Source: Rhodoferax ferrireducens
Lineage (GTDB): Bacteria; Pseudomonadota; Gammaproteobacteria; Burkholderiales; Burkholderiaceae_C
Assembly (NCBI GenBank): GCA_002083775.1
Contig: MTEI01000002.1
Span: 62,001-126,000 of the forward strand
Length of the DNA stretch: 64,000 bases
Direction: 5' to 3'
In this document: positions 9,800 to 19,794 of the stretch, piece by piece
How the letters are laid out: each line of letters starts with the position of its first letter
Position numbering within the stretch: the stretch's first letter is position 1
Made by a program: the position numbers and the translations under genes
The notes under the pieces: generated by a model
Databases searched by the model: none
What the model saw: the letters and a program-made list of their open reading frames with translations, nothing else
Told to the model about the DNA's origin: nothing

Positions 9800-10044
9800 T
9801 GCAGCGGCGCCAACTCCATCGGCTGGCGCTGGGCACCGGTGCCGCGCTGCTGGGCGGGCGTTCTGGTGGCTGGATGTCGCCCACCCTCATCGTCGCGCGC
9901 GGCGCCGATCTGATCGAAGAAAGCGCCGAGCACATCCTGGTGCGGCTGAACGGCAACCCGTCCATGCCAGCCAGCGGCGGCGGCCTTTTCTTTGGCGTGC
10001 ACCAACTGCGCAAGGACCAGCTGCACACCTTCCGCCGCCGGTGA
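9799..10044 (+). CDS. Small hypothetical protein with Tat-like N-terminus
   Basis: An 81-residue ORF that I do not recognise. It starts at an ATG sharing a base with the protease stop and ends 8 bases before the CPBP gene, so the spacing suggests a coupled gene. The first residues, MQRRQLHRLALGTGAALLGG, have an Arg-Arg pair and an Ala/Gly/Leu-rich stretch resembling a short twin-arginine signal. The remainder is charged and ends in Arg-Arg-Arg. Against it: no clear separate ribosome site and no family resemblance. It could be a chance frame between two genes. Confidence 0.4.
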   Translation: MQRRQLHRLALGTGAALLGGRSGGWMSPTLIVARGADLIEESAEHILVRLNGNPSMPASGGGLFFGVHQLRKDQLHTFRRR

Positions 10045-10052
10045 GGAACACC

Positions 10053-10847
10053 ATGTCATCCAACCCGACCTACCCAGTGAAAGTCACCCACCCGCTGGAC
10101 CGGCGAGCGCCCGTCTGGGGCGTGCTGGCCATGGCGTTCGTGCTGCTGGGCTGGGGTGAACACGCCGCTACCGAACCCTACACCAGCGCCGCGTTCGTCG
10201 TGGGCTACTTCTGGACCGAGCTGCAGGTCACCGCCCTGCTGTTGGTGGCCACGGCGCTGTTTTTTCCCTGGCAGTGGCTGGGTCTGCGCGCGCCACAGGC
10301 GGCTGCCTGGCGGCATGTGGCGCCGCTGGCGTTGCTGATCTTGGTGGTGCTGGCGGTGCGAGTCTGGGCGGGCACGCAGGTGTCGGCGCAAGCCCGGCCC
10401 GACCCGGCCACCGCCTGGCTGCTGCTACGCACCACGCTGCTGGTGGGCCTGAACGAGGAATGGCTGTTTCGCGGTCTGGCGCTGGCGGCCTTCTGCCACT
10501 GGTGGGGTTGGCGGCGCGGCTGGCTGGCGGCGCTGCTGGCCTTTGCCAGTCTGCACCTGCTCAACCTCATTGGCGACGTGCCGCCCGTCGGCGCCGCTTT
10601 CCAGTTTGTCAACACCTTCGTCATGGGCTCGGTTTTTTTGCTCGCGGCTGTGGCCACCCGCTCGCTACTGTGGCCCATGCTGGGCCATGCGTTTTACGAC
10701 TGGGCGGTTTTGGACACCCAGCGCTTTATCGCAGCGGGTGCATCGCAGGTACCGTCATTGCTGCTGAGCATATTGGCCCTGCTGCTGGGGCTCTACAGCC
10801 TGTGGAGGCTGTGGCACATGCCTGAGCGGGTACCGTATTCCCACTGA
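10053..10847 (+). CDS. CPBP family intramembrane metalloprotease
   Basis: A 264-residue polytopic membrane protein of the CPBP (CAAX protease and bacteriocin-processing, Abi) family. The first catalytic motif EExxxR is present as EEWLFR (Glu135-Glu136, Arg140) in a transmembrane helix. A second motif follows in FASLHLLN (about residue 170), and a late His lies in MLGHAFYDWAVL. About seven hydrophobic segments are visible. Bacterial members cleave within membranes or give immunity to bacteriocins; the substrate here is unknown. The start ATG follows GTGAGGAACACC, a good ribosome site. Its place after the tricorn-like protease suggests a small proteolysis operon (inferred). Confidence 0.85.
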   Translation: MSSNPTYPVKVTHPLDRRAPVWGVLAMAFVLLGWGEHAATEPYTSAAFVVGYFWTELQVTALLLVATALFFPWQWLGLRAPQAAAWRHVAPLALLILVVLAVRVWAGTQVSAQARPDPATAWLLLRTTLLVGLNEEWLFRGLALAAFCHWWGWRRGWLAALLAFASLHLLNLIGDVPPVGAAFQFVNTFVMGSVFLLAAVATRSLLWPMLGHAFYDWAVLDTQRFIAAGASQVPSLLLSILALLLGLYSLWRLWHMPERVPYSH

Positions 10848-10902
10848 AGTGCCAGCCAAATGGTGCGGCGTGAGGCGCGGCACGGCGCGAATCAGGTTTC
10901 TG

Positions 10903-11196
10903 TCAATCCGGTCGGCTCAGCGTCACATCCGAGCGCGGATAGGCCACGCAAGGCAGCACATAACCCTCTGCCTTTTCTTCAGCGCTCAGGCCCGGCCAGT
11001 CGATCTGATAGCACACTTGGCCACTTTCCAGCCTGCCGATACAGGTGCGGCAGGTGCCATTGCGGCACGAGCTGGGCCAGTCCAGGCCGCCAGCCTCCAT
11101 CGACAGCAGCAACGGCTGCTCGGTCCAGGCGTCAAAGCTTTGGCCTTCAGGCAGGGTTTGGCCGGTAAAAAATGGCGGGGCAAGGTGCGTGGACAT
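10903..11196 (-). CDS. 2Fe-2S ferredoxin, plant type
   Basis: A 97-residue electron carrier with the plant-type [2Fe-2S] pattern: Cys44-x4-Cys49-x2-Cys52 in SSCRNGTCRTC and a fourth ligand, Cys83, in YVLPCVAYP. The domain fills the whole protein, so it should be a free soluble ferredoxin. Its redox partner is not apparent, since neither neighbour is an obvious reductase. It is transcribed away from the DHH gene, and a family A repeat lies just upstream of its start. Confidence 0.92.
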   Translation of the reverse strand: MSTHLAPPFFTGQTLPEGQSFDAWTEQPLLLSMEAGGLDWPSSCRNGTCRTCIGRLESGQVCYQIDWPGLSAEEKAEGYVLPCVAYPRSDVTLSRPD

Positions 11197-11216
11197 GGGT
11201 TTTGTTGTATTGTGAA

Positions 11217-11260
11217 AGAAAATGGCGGTTAGCCCTTGTTGATATTGAGTAAGCAGCTAC
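11217..11260 (+). repeat. Family A dispersed repeat (ferredoxin/DHH intergenic)
   Basis: A degenerate copy reading AATGGCGGTTAGCCCTTGTT then GATATTGAGTAAGCAGCTAC. The left half (TGGC..TTAGCCCTT) matches the canonical element. The right half (GTAAGCAGCTAC) is shared with the copy inside trmB, so these two look like a sub-variant. It lies between two divergent genes, about 45 bases before the DHH gene, and may influence their leaders. Confidence 0.6.
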
Positions 11261-11305
11261 TTATATAATAGCGTTTTCGTTGGATGTTTGAAAGAGTATT
11301 AAAAA

Positions 11306-12208
11306 ATGAGTTTGAATTTAACGGTTTTCCCAGACAAACATGACCCCAAACCGCTGGTCATCTACCACGGTCGCAGTTGCCCGGATGGTTTCGCCGCTGC
11401 GCTCGCCGCCTGGCTGTATTCCGACGGCCAGGCCGAGTTTTTGGCGCTGGACCATGGCGACGTGAAAACGCTGGCTGACTTGCCTGCCGTGAACGGGCGC
11501 GCTGTCTACATCCTTGATTTTTCCTTTGCTGAGCCGCTCCTGCGCGAGATTGATGCTGTGGCTGCCAAGCTGGTGGTGCTGGATCACCACCTGAGCGCCG
11601 CTGAGAAGCTCACCGGTTTTCAGTGCCGCTGCGGCGTGGTGCTCTTTGACATGGCCAAATCTGGCGCGCGCCTGGCCTGGGAGTTTTTTCATCCGGATCA
11701 ACCGGTGCCAGACTTGGTCAAATATGTGGAAGACCGCGACATCTGGGTTTGGCAATATCCCGAGAGCGCGGGCTTTCTGGCAGCGCTGGACATGGAGCCG
11801 TTTGACTTTGCCCGCTGGCAGGTCATTGCCGCACTGCATGGCGCGGCGCTTGCCGCCTACATTGACCGCGGCCGCGCCATGGACGAAAAGTACGTCAAAC
11901 TGGCCGAAGGCATGAGTGAAGGCGCCCAGCCGCTGAACTTCAACGGTGTGGCTGGCCTGATGGTGAACGTGCCCAGCGCCTTTCACAGCTTGGTGGGCGA
12001 CATCCTCTGCAAAAAATCGGGCACGTTTGCCCTGATGTGGGCGGTAGACAAGAGCGGTGTGATCAAGTGCGGCTTGCGTTCACGCTCTGGCTTCAACTGC
12101 ATCCCCTTGGCCGAAAGCATGCACGGCGGCGGTCATGCTCAAGCTTGCGGCTTCAAGATGCCACGAGAGCGGCTACCGGAACTGCTGGCAGGCAGCTTCA
12201 CCGCCTGA
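11306..12208 (+). CDS. DHH family phosphoesterase
   Basis: A 300-residue protein of the DHH/DHHA1 superfamily, which includes RecJ-like exonucleases, nanoRNases and cyclic-dinucleotide phosphodiesterases. The catalytic DHH signature appears as LVVLDHHLSAAE (about residue 93), with upstream Asp-containing motifs HGRSCPDGFAAA (about 20-31) and YILDFSF (about 70). The C-terminal nucleic-acid-binding GGGHAQACGF is intact near residue 278. It lacks the RecJ extensions. Whether the substrate is oligoribonucleotide or a second messenger cannot be told from sequence. It is a single gene, followed head-on by the DsbG-like gene 8 bases later. Confidence 0.87.
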   Translation: MSLNLTVFPDKHDPKPLVIYHGRSCPDGFAAALAAWLYSDGQAEFLALDHGDVKTLADLPAVNGRAVYILDFSFAEPLLREIDAVAAKLVVLDHHLSAAEKLTGFQCRCGVVLFDMAKSGARLAWEFFHPDQPVPDLVKYVEDRDIWVWQYPESAGFLAALDMEPFDFARWQVIAALHGAALAAYIDRGRAMDEKYVKLAEGMSEGAQPLNFNGVAGLMVNVPSAFHSLVGDILCKKSGTFALMWAVDKSGVIKCGLRSRSGFNCIPLAESMHGGGHAQACGFKMPRERLPELLAGSFTA

Positions 12209-12216
12209 AGGCCTAT

Positions 12217-12819
12217 CTAGTCCACGCCCAGCAATTGGGCCAGGGCTGGCGTGGGCATGGCCCCGCTGTTACTGACAATCTCGCCGGTGCGGCGATTTTT
12301 GCCCAGGACGAACGGCACCGAATCTATCCCCAGCGTGGTCATCAGATTGGTATTGGTCTTGATGGATTGCGCCAGCTCGGGCGACACGCTGTCTATCGCG
12401 GTGATGCCACCCTTGCCCGAAAGTAGCAGTTTCTCGTGTTCTGTCATCGTCGCCAGCGGGTCTGTGGCTGACAGCAAGGTGGCGGCCTGCGCCAGGCTTT
12501 TGCCCTGATTGAAAGCCACGGGCAGCCAGACGAATTTGACCTTGCCATGCAGTGCCAGCGAGGCCTCCCACAGGTGGCCGCAGTGCGGGCATTGCGGCTC
12601 AAACAGCACATACACCGGCTGCGCGCTCATCATCGAGCCCACGGTAAACCCCTTGCCGGTGTTGGCCACGGTGTCGTACACCGAGGTGGTGACCGCTACC
12701 GGAGCCGGTGCAACTGCAGCGTTGGCAGTCGGCGCCGGAGCTTCGCCCGGTTTGGAGCAGGCACCCAGTGTCAGGGCCAGGGCGGTGAGAAGAGGGATGG
12801 TCAGCGGTTTGAGGATCAT
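12217..12819 (-). CDS. DsbG/DsbC-like thiol:disulfide lipoprotein
   Basis: A 200-residue exported thioredoxin-fold protein. The N-terminus is a lipoprotein signal with the lipobox ending LGAC (Cys21), so it should be anchored in the envelope. A Pro/Ala-rich linker follows (about 26-42). The redox motif is CPHC (Cys77-Cys80), and the cis-proline loop is DSVPFVLG (about 168-175). CPHC is the dipeptide of DsbA, but the overall form resembles the DsbG/C group without the dimerisation domain. It may reduce or isomerise disulfides in the periplasm (inferred). A family B repeat lies upstream of its start. Confidence 0.85.
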   Translation of the reverse strand: MILKPLTIPLLTALALTLGACSKPGEAPAPTANAAVAPAPVAVTTSVYDTVANTGKGFTVGSMMSAQPVYVLFEPQCPHCGHLWEASLALHGKVKFVWLPVAFNQGKSLAQAATLLSATDPLATMTEHEKLLLSGKGGITAIDSVSPELAQSIKTNTNLMTTLGIDSVPFVLGKNRRTGEIVSNSGAMPTPALAQLLGVD

Positions 12820-12865
12820 GGCCTGTCGGGGTGTTTTCGGGAGGACGGCCAGTATAAATTAGCGT

Positions 12866-12950
12866 GAAAATCCCTGGCTGTCATCCCGGACCTGATCCGG
12901 GATCCATGAACCTTGCGCCATGGATTGCGGGTCAAGCCCGCAATGACAAG
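12866..12950 (+). repeat. Family B palindromic repeat (dsbG-like/ppdK intergenic)
   Basis: An imperfect palindrome bounded by GTCAT (12880-12884) and ATGAC (12943-12947). The left hairpin is CCCGGACCTGATCCGGG, the right one is GCGGGTCAAGCCCGC, and they are separated by CCATGAACC...CCATGGATT. The flank GTGAAAATCC before the core is shared with the copy at 23984, so the mobile unit may be longer than the hairpins. It sits downstream of ppdK and upstream of the DsbG-like gene. It could act as a terminator, although no T-tract follows. Confidence 0.8.
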
Positions 12951-12974
12951 CTTTTGGGGTGGCTGCGCTTCGGG

Positions 12975-15701
12975 TTAGCCAGAAATGGCGGCCTGCGCTG
13001 CGGCCAGCCGGGCAATCGGCACGCGGTACGGCGAGCAGCTCACGTAGTCCAGTCCGGCGCGGTGGAAAAACGCCACCGAGGCCGGATCGCCGCCGTGTTC
13101 GCCGCACACGCCCACCTCGATGTCAGGGCGCACGCTGCGGCCTTTTTGCACTGCCATCTGCACCAGTGCACCCACGCCGATCTGGTCGATACTGCGAAAC
13201 GGGTCATGTTCGTAGACACCGTGTTTGATGTAGTCGGGCAGGAATTTGCTTGCATCGTCACGCGAGAAACCCAGTGTCATCTGCGTCAGGTCGTTGGTGC
13301 CGAAAGAGAAGAACTCGGCCTGTGCGCCAATGCTGTCGGCCACCAGTGCGGCGCGTGGGGTTTCGATCATGGTGCCCAGCAGGTAGTGCAGCGTCTCGCC
13401 GCGCTCGGCAAACACCGTGGCTGCAGTGCGGCGAATCACCTCGGCCTGCAGGTTGAATTCACGCACCGTGCCCACCAGTGGCACCATGATTTCAGCTTTG
13501 ACGTCAATCCCTTTGGCGCGCATGGCCAACCCAGCTTCAAACACGGCTCTAGCCTGCATCTCGGTGATTTCGGGGTAGCTGATGCCCAGGCGACATCCCC
13601 GGTGGCCCATCATCGGGTTGAACTCATGCAGCTCTTCCACGCGCATCTTGATCTTGCCCAGCGACACACCCATGTCAGCCGCCATCAGGCGCTGGTTGGT
13701 GTCGTCATGCGGCAAAAATTCATGCAGTGGCGGGTCCAGCAGGCGGATGGTGACCGGCAGGCCATCCATCGCTTCAAACAGGCCCTCAAAGTCACCGCGC
13801 TGGATCGGCAACAGCTTGGTCAGGGCCTTGCGGCGCTCGGCCTCGGTATCGGCGAGGATCATTTCGCGCACGGCGGTGATGCGTTCGCCTTCAAAAAACA
13901 TGTGCTCAGTACGGCACAGGCCAATGCCGGTGGCGCCAAAGCTGCGCGCCATGCGGGCCTCGTCGGGGGTGTCGGCGTTGGTGCGCACTTCCATGCGCTT
14001 GTATTTGTCGGTCAGCGCCATCAGCTTGCCAAAGTCGCCGCTGAGTTCAGCATCACGCGTGGCAATTTTGCCCAGAAACACCTCGCCGGTGGTGCCGTTC
14101 AGCGAGATCCAGTCGCCCTCGGCGTAGTCGGTTTTGCCGATGCGCATGATGCGCGCTTTCATGTCCACATGCACCGCGCCCGCGCCAGACACGCAGCATT
14201 TGCCCATGCCACGCGCCACCACCGCCGCGTGCGAGGTCATGCCGCCGCGTGCCGTCAGTATGCCTTTGGCCACACTCATGCCACGCAGGTCTTCGGGCGA
14301 GGTTTCCTGGCGCACCAGAATCACCGCCTTGCCAGCTTTGGCCCAGGTTTCGGCGTCATCGGCAAAAAACACGATCTGGCCGGTGGCCGCGCCGGGTGAG
14401 GCGGGCAGGCCGCGCGCAATCAGGTTGGCGTCTGCCAGCGCCTGGCGGTCAAACACCGGGTGCAGCAGTTCGTTGAGCCGGTCGGGGGTCACACGCATCA
14501 GGGCAGTTTTTTCGTCAATCATGCCCTGTGACAGCATCTCCATGGCAATGCGCACCATGGCTGACCCTGTGCGCTTGCCGTTGCGCGTTTGCAGCATCCA
14601 CAGCTTGCCCTCCTGGATGGTGAACTCGATGTCCTGCATGTCCTTGAAATGGTTTTCCAGCGTGGTCTCAAAGTGCAGCAGCTGCGCGTAAATGTCGGGC
14701 ATGAGTTCTTCAAGCGACGGGTACACGCTGGCGCGCTCGGCTTCACTGACCAGCGCCAACTCGGCCCAGCGCCGCGAGCCGACCAGCGACACCTGCTGCG
14801 GTGTGCGAATGCCCGCCACCACATCTTCACCCTGCGCGTTGACCAGAAATTCGCCGTTGAACAGGTCTTCACCGGTGCCGGCATCGCGCGAAAACGCCAC
14901 GCCGGTGGCGCTGTGGTCCCCCAGGTTGCCAAACACCATGGCCTGAACGTTCACTGCAGTGCCCCAGGACTGGGGAATGTCGTTGAGTTCGCGGTACACC
15001 AGCGCGCGCGGCGTGTTCCAGCTCTCGAACACCGCCCAGATGGCGCCCCAGAGCTGCTCCCAGGGGTCAGTCGGAAAGTCGCAACCCAGGCGCGCGCGAA
15101 TGAGCGATTTGAAGCGTTGCACCAGCTCTTTGAGGTCTTGCGCGTCCAGCTCGGTGTCTTGCTTGACGCCTTTCTTTTCCTTGAGCGTGTCGATGATGAT
15201 CTCAAACGGGTCGTGTTCTTCCTTGGACAAGGGTTTGAGCCCCATCACCACATCGCCATACATCTGGATAAAGCGCCGGTACGAGTCCCAGGCAAAACGC
15301 TCGTTGTTGGAGCGGGCAGCCAGGCCCAACACCGCCTCGTCGTTCAGGCCCAGGTTCAGGATGGTGTCCATCATGCCGGGCATCGAGGCACGCGCGCCGG
15401 AGCGCACCGAGAGCAGCAGCGGGTCGTCCGGGTTGCCAAAGCGTCGGCCCATCTCGGCTTCGACAAACGCCACGCCGTCCAGCACTTGCGCTTTGATCAG
15501 TCTCAGCACGGTGTCGCGGCCATGTTCGGTGAACGCGGTGCAGGCTTCGGTGCTGATGGTGAAGCCGGATGGCACGGTGATACCAAGTCGGCACATTTCG
15601 GCCAGATTGGCCCCCTTGCCGCCGAGCAGGTTTTTCATGTCGGCAGCGCCTTCGGTGCGGCTGCTGCCGAAGAGGTAAACGTATTTGGCTGTGGTGGTCA
15701 T
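12975..15701 (-). CDS. ppdK: Pyruvate, phosphate dikinase
   Basis: A 908-residue PPDK that interconverts pyruvate + ATP + phosphate and phosphoenolpyruvate + AMP + pyrophosphate. It has the N-terminal nucleotide-binding domain (GGKGANLAEMCRLGITVPSG), the swivelling phospho-His domain with GGMTSHAAVVARGMG (catalytic His491) and the C-terminal TIM barrel with the Cys loop VGVCGEHGGDP. Length is slightly above the usual 870-880. The start is set by CAGGAGAAGCGCCATG, a strong ribosome site. Several long open frames on the opposite strand are shadows. A 21-base inverted repeat lies in its upstream region. Confidence 0.97.
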   Translation of the reverse strand: MTTTAKYVYLFGSSRTEGAADMKNLLGGKGANLAEMCRLGITVPSGFTISTEACTAFTEHGRDTVLRLIKAQVLDGVAFVEAEMGRRFGNPDDPLLLSVRSGARASMPGMMDTILNLGLNDEAVLGLAARSNNERFAWDSYRRFIQMYGDVVMGLKPLSKEEHDPFEIIIDTLKEKKGVKQDTELDAQDLKELVQRFKSLIRARLGCDFPTDPWEQLWGAIWAVFESWNTPRALVYRELNDIPQSWGTAVNVQAMVFGNLGDHSATGVAFSRDAGTGEDLFNGEFLVNAQGEDVVAGIRTPQQVSLVGSRRWAELALVSEAERASVYPSLEELMPDIYAQLLHFETTLENHFKDMQDIEFTIQEGKLWMLQTRNGKRTGSAMVRIAMEMLSQGMIDEKTALMRVTPDRLNELLHPVFDRQALADANLIARGLPASPGAATGQIVFFADDAETWAKAGKAVILVRQETSPEDLRGMSVAKGILTARGGMTSHAAVVARGMGKCCVSGAGAVHVDMKARIMRIGKTDYAEGDWISLNGTTGEVFLGKIATRDAELSGDFGKLMALTDKYKRMEVRTNADTPDEARMARSFGATGIGLCRTEHMFFEGERITAVREMILADTEAERRKALTKLLPIQRGDFEGLFEAMDGLPVTIRLLDPPLHEFLPHDDTNQRLMAADMGVSLGKIKMRVEELHEFNPMMGHRGCRLGISYPEITEMQARAVFEAGLAMRAKGIDVKAEIMVPLVGTVREFNLQAEVIRRTAATVFAERGETLHYLLGTMIETPRAALVADSIGAQAEFFSFGTNDLTQMTLGFSRDDASKFLPDYIKHGVYEHDPFRSIDQIGVGALVQMAVQKGRSVRPDIEVGVCGEHGGDPASVAFFHRAGLDYVSCSPYRVPIARLAAAQAAISG

Positions 15702-15762
15702 GGCGCTTCTCCTGAAGTGAACAAGTCGATTCAGTCAGCGGGTCTGCCTCATCAGGCGACGA

Positions 15763-15865
15763 CATTCCAGTTCCAAATCATTCCTGTCGTTGATGCTTCA
15801 CCTTGTTGTGCAGCCGTACTGCCTGCGGCTTCGCGCCTGGACCCGAATGATTTGGAAGCGGAATG
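15763..15865. repeat. Long imperfect inverted repeat upstream of ppdK
   Basis: The left arm (15763-15783) begins CATTCCAGTTCC and ends AATCATTC. The right arm (15845-15865) is its reverse complement except for two adjacent bases (AG versus GC), so 19 of 21 positions pair. The 61-base interior is not obviously coding. It lies between the stop of the basic-tailed protein gene and the ppdK start. It may be a miniature mobile element or an RNA structure in the ppdK leader. Confidence 0.7.
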
Positions 15866-15947
15866 AGAAAAAAGGCAGGCCAGCCCGTTCAGCGCAGTAT
15901 GGGCCTCAGCACCGGCATGGTCAAGGGGGCAATGCCGGGCAGGTCAC

Positions 15948-16502
15948 TCAGGCGGCAGCGGTGGCTGTGGGTGCTTTGCGGGGTGTCATGCGGGGTTTGC
16001 GGGTGGCGGCAGTGGCGCGTTTGGCCACTTTCACCACCACGTTGTCACCCGCAATGCGACTGGCCAGGTCGGCAGACTTTTGCTCGATCTGGCTGGCCAG
16101 GTTATCCAGCACAAGTGCGCCCGGCAGCACGGCGTGGGCCATGGTGCTGAAAACATGCGCACCGGTCTTGTCTTCGATGCGGCTGGCACCGGCTGACAGG
16201 GTGGTGACCCCGGCGTCGGCCATTTTGACCACCTGCTTGACCACGCTCTGTGCTCCCCCAGAGGTCAGTGTCAGACCCTTGAGTGAGTATTTGTGCATGG
16301 CCTGCTGGACCAGCGTGGCATTTTTGGCCACACCTCCAGCCAGTTGTGAGCGGGACTGCCGCATGGCGCCATTCCAGCGCTTGTCCAGCAGTTTGACCAC
16401 CCGCTCGCCGCCTGCGCGGTAGGCATGGATCACGTTGTTGGCGGTGTTGCCGTAGGAACTGATCACATGGCATGTGACAGTTGAGAGTTTTTTGGCGCTC
16501 AT
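15948..16502 (-). CDS. Unknown alanine-rich protein with basic, histone-like tail
   Basis: A 184-residue protein that I do not assign to a family. The body (residues 1-150) is helical in composition and rich in Ala, Val, Ser and Lys, without signal peptide or membrane helix. The last 25 residues (KRATAATRKPRMTPRKAPTA) are Lys/Arg/Pro/Ala-rich, like histone H1-type or PhaF-type tails that bind DNA. A helical body with such a tail suggests a phasin-like or nucleoid-associated protein, but this is only inference. The start is well supported by CAAAGGAGCCATCATG. It is followed by ppdK on the same strand about 245 bases on. Confidence 0.6.
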   Translation of the reverse strand: MSAKKLSTVTCHVISSYGNTANNVIHAYRAGGERVVKLLDKRWNGAMRQSRSQLAGGVAKNATLVQQAMHKYSLKGLTLTSGGAQSVVKQVVKMADAGVTTLSAGASRIEDKTGAHVFSTMAHAVLPGALVLDNLASQIEQKSADLASRIAGDNVVVKVAKRATAATRKPRMTPRKAPTATAAA

Positions 16503-16618
16503 GATGGCTCCTTTGAAGGGTGACTGGATGTCTCCAGATTGTCCGCAGGACGCCTAGTTACCGCACCCTAGCCAGCTAGAGTTGGCCCTCCAGAGTGACC
16601 AAATAGTTGCGTCTTTGT

Positions 16619-19675
<3,057 letters not shown>

Positions 19676-19794
19676 CTAGAGCGTTTACCCTAACTGGCAG
19701 GCAAGCCACCCAAACCATGGCAGCCAGTCACTTTCATCGTCGCAGCGGCGCGGGCGTCAGGCTTGCGTACGCTGCGCTTTGATACGATGCCGCG

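Noticed and set aside
12864..14399. Long open frame (511 codons) on the strand opposite ppdK
   Set aside because: It is a mirror of GC-rich ppdK codons, with His/Gly-rich sequence and no family resemblance. Similar shadows oppose the reductase fusion (18128-19546) and ppdK (14589-15866).
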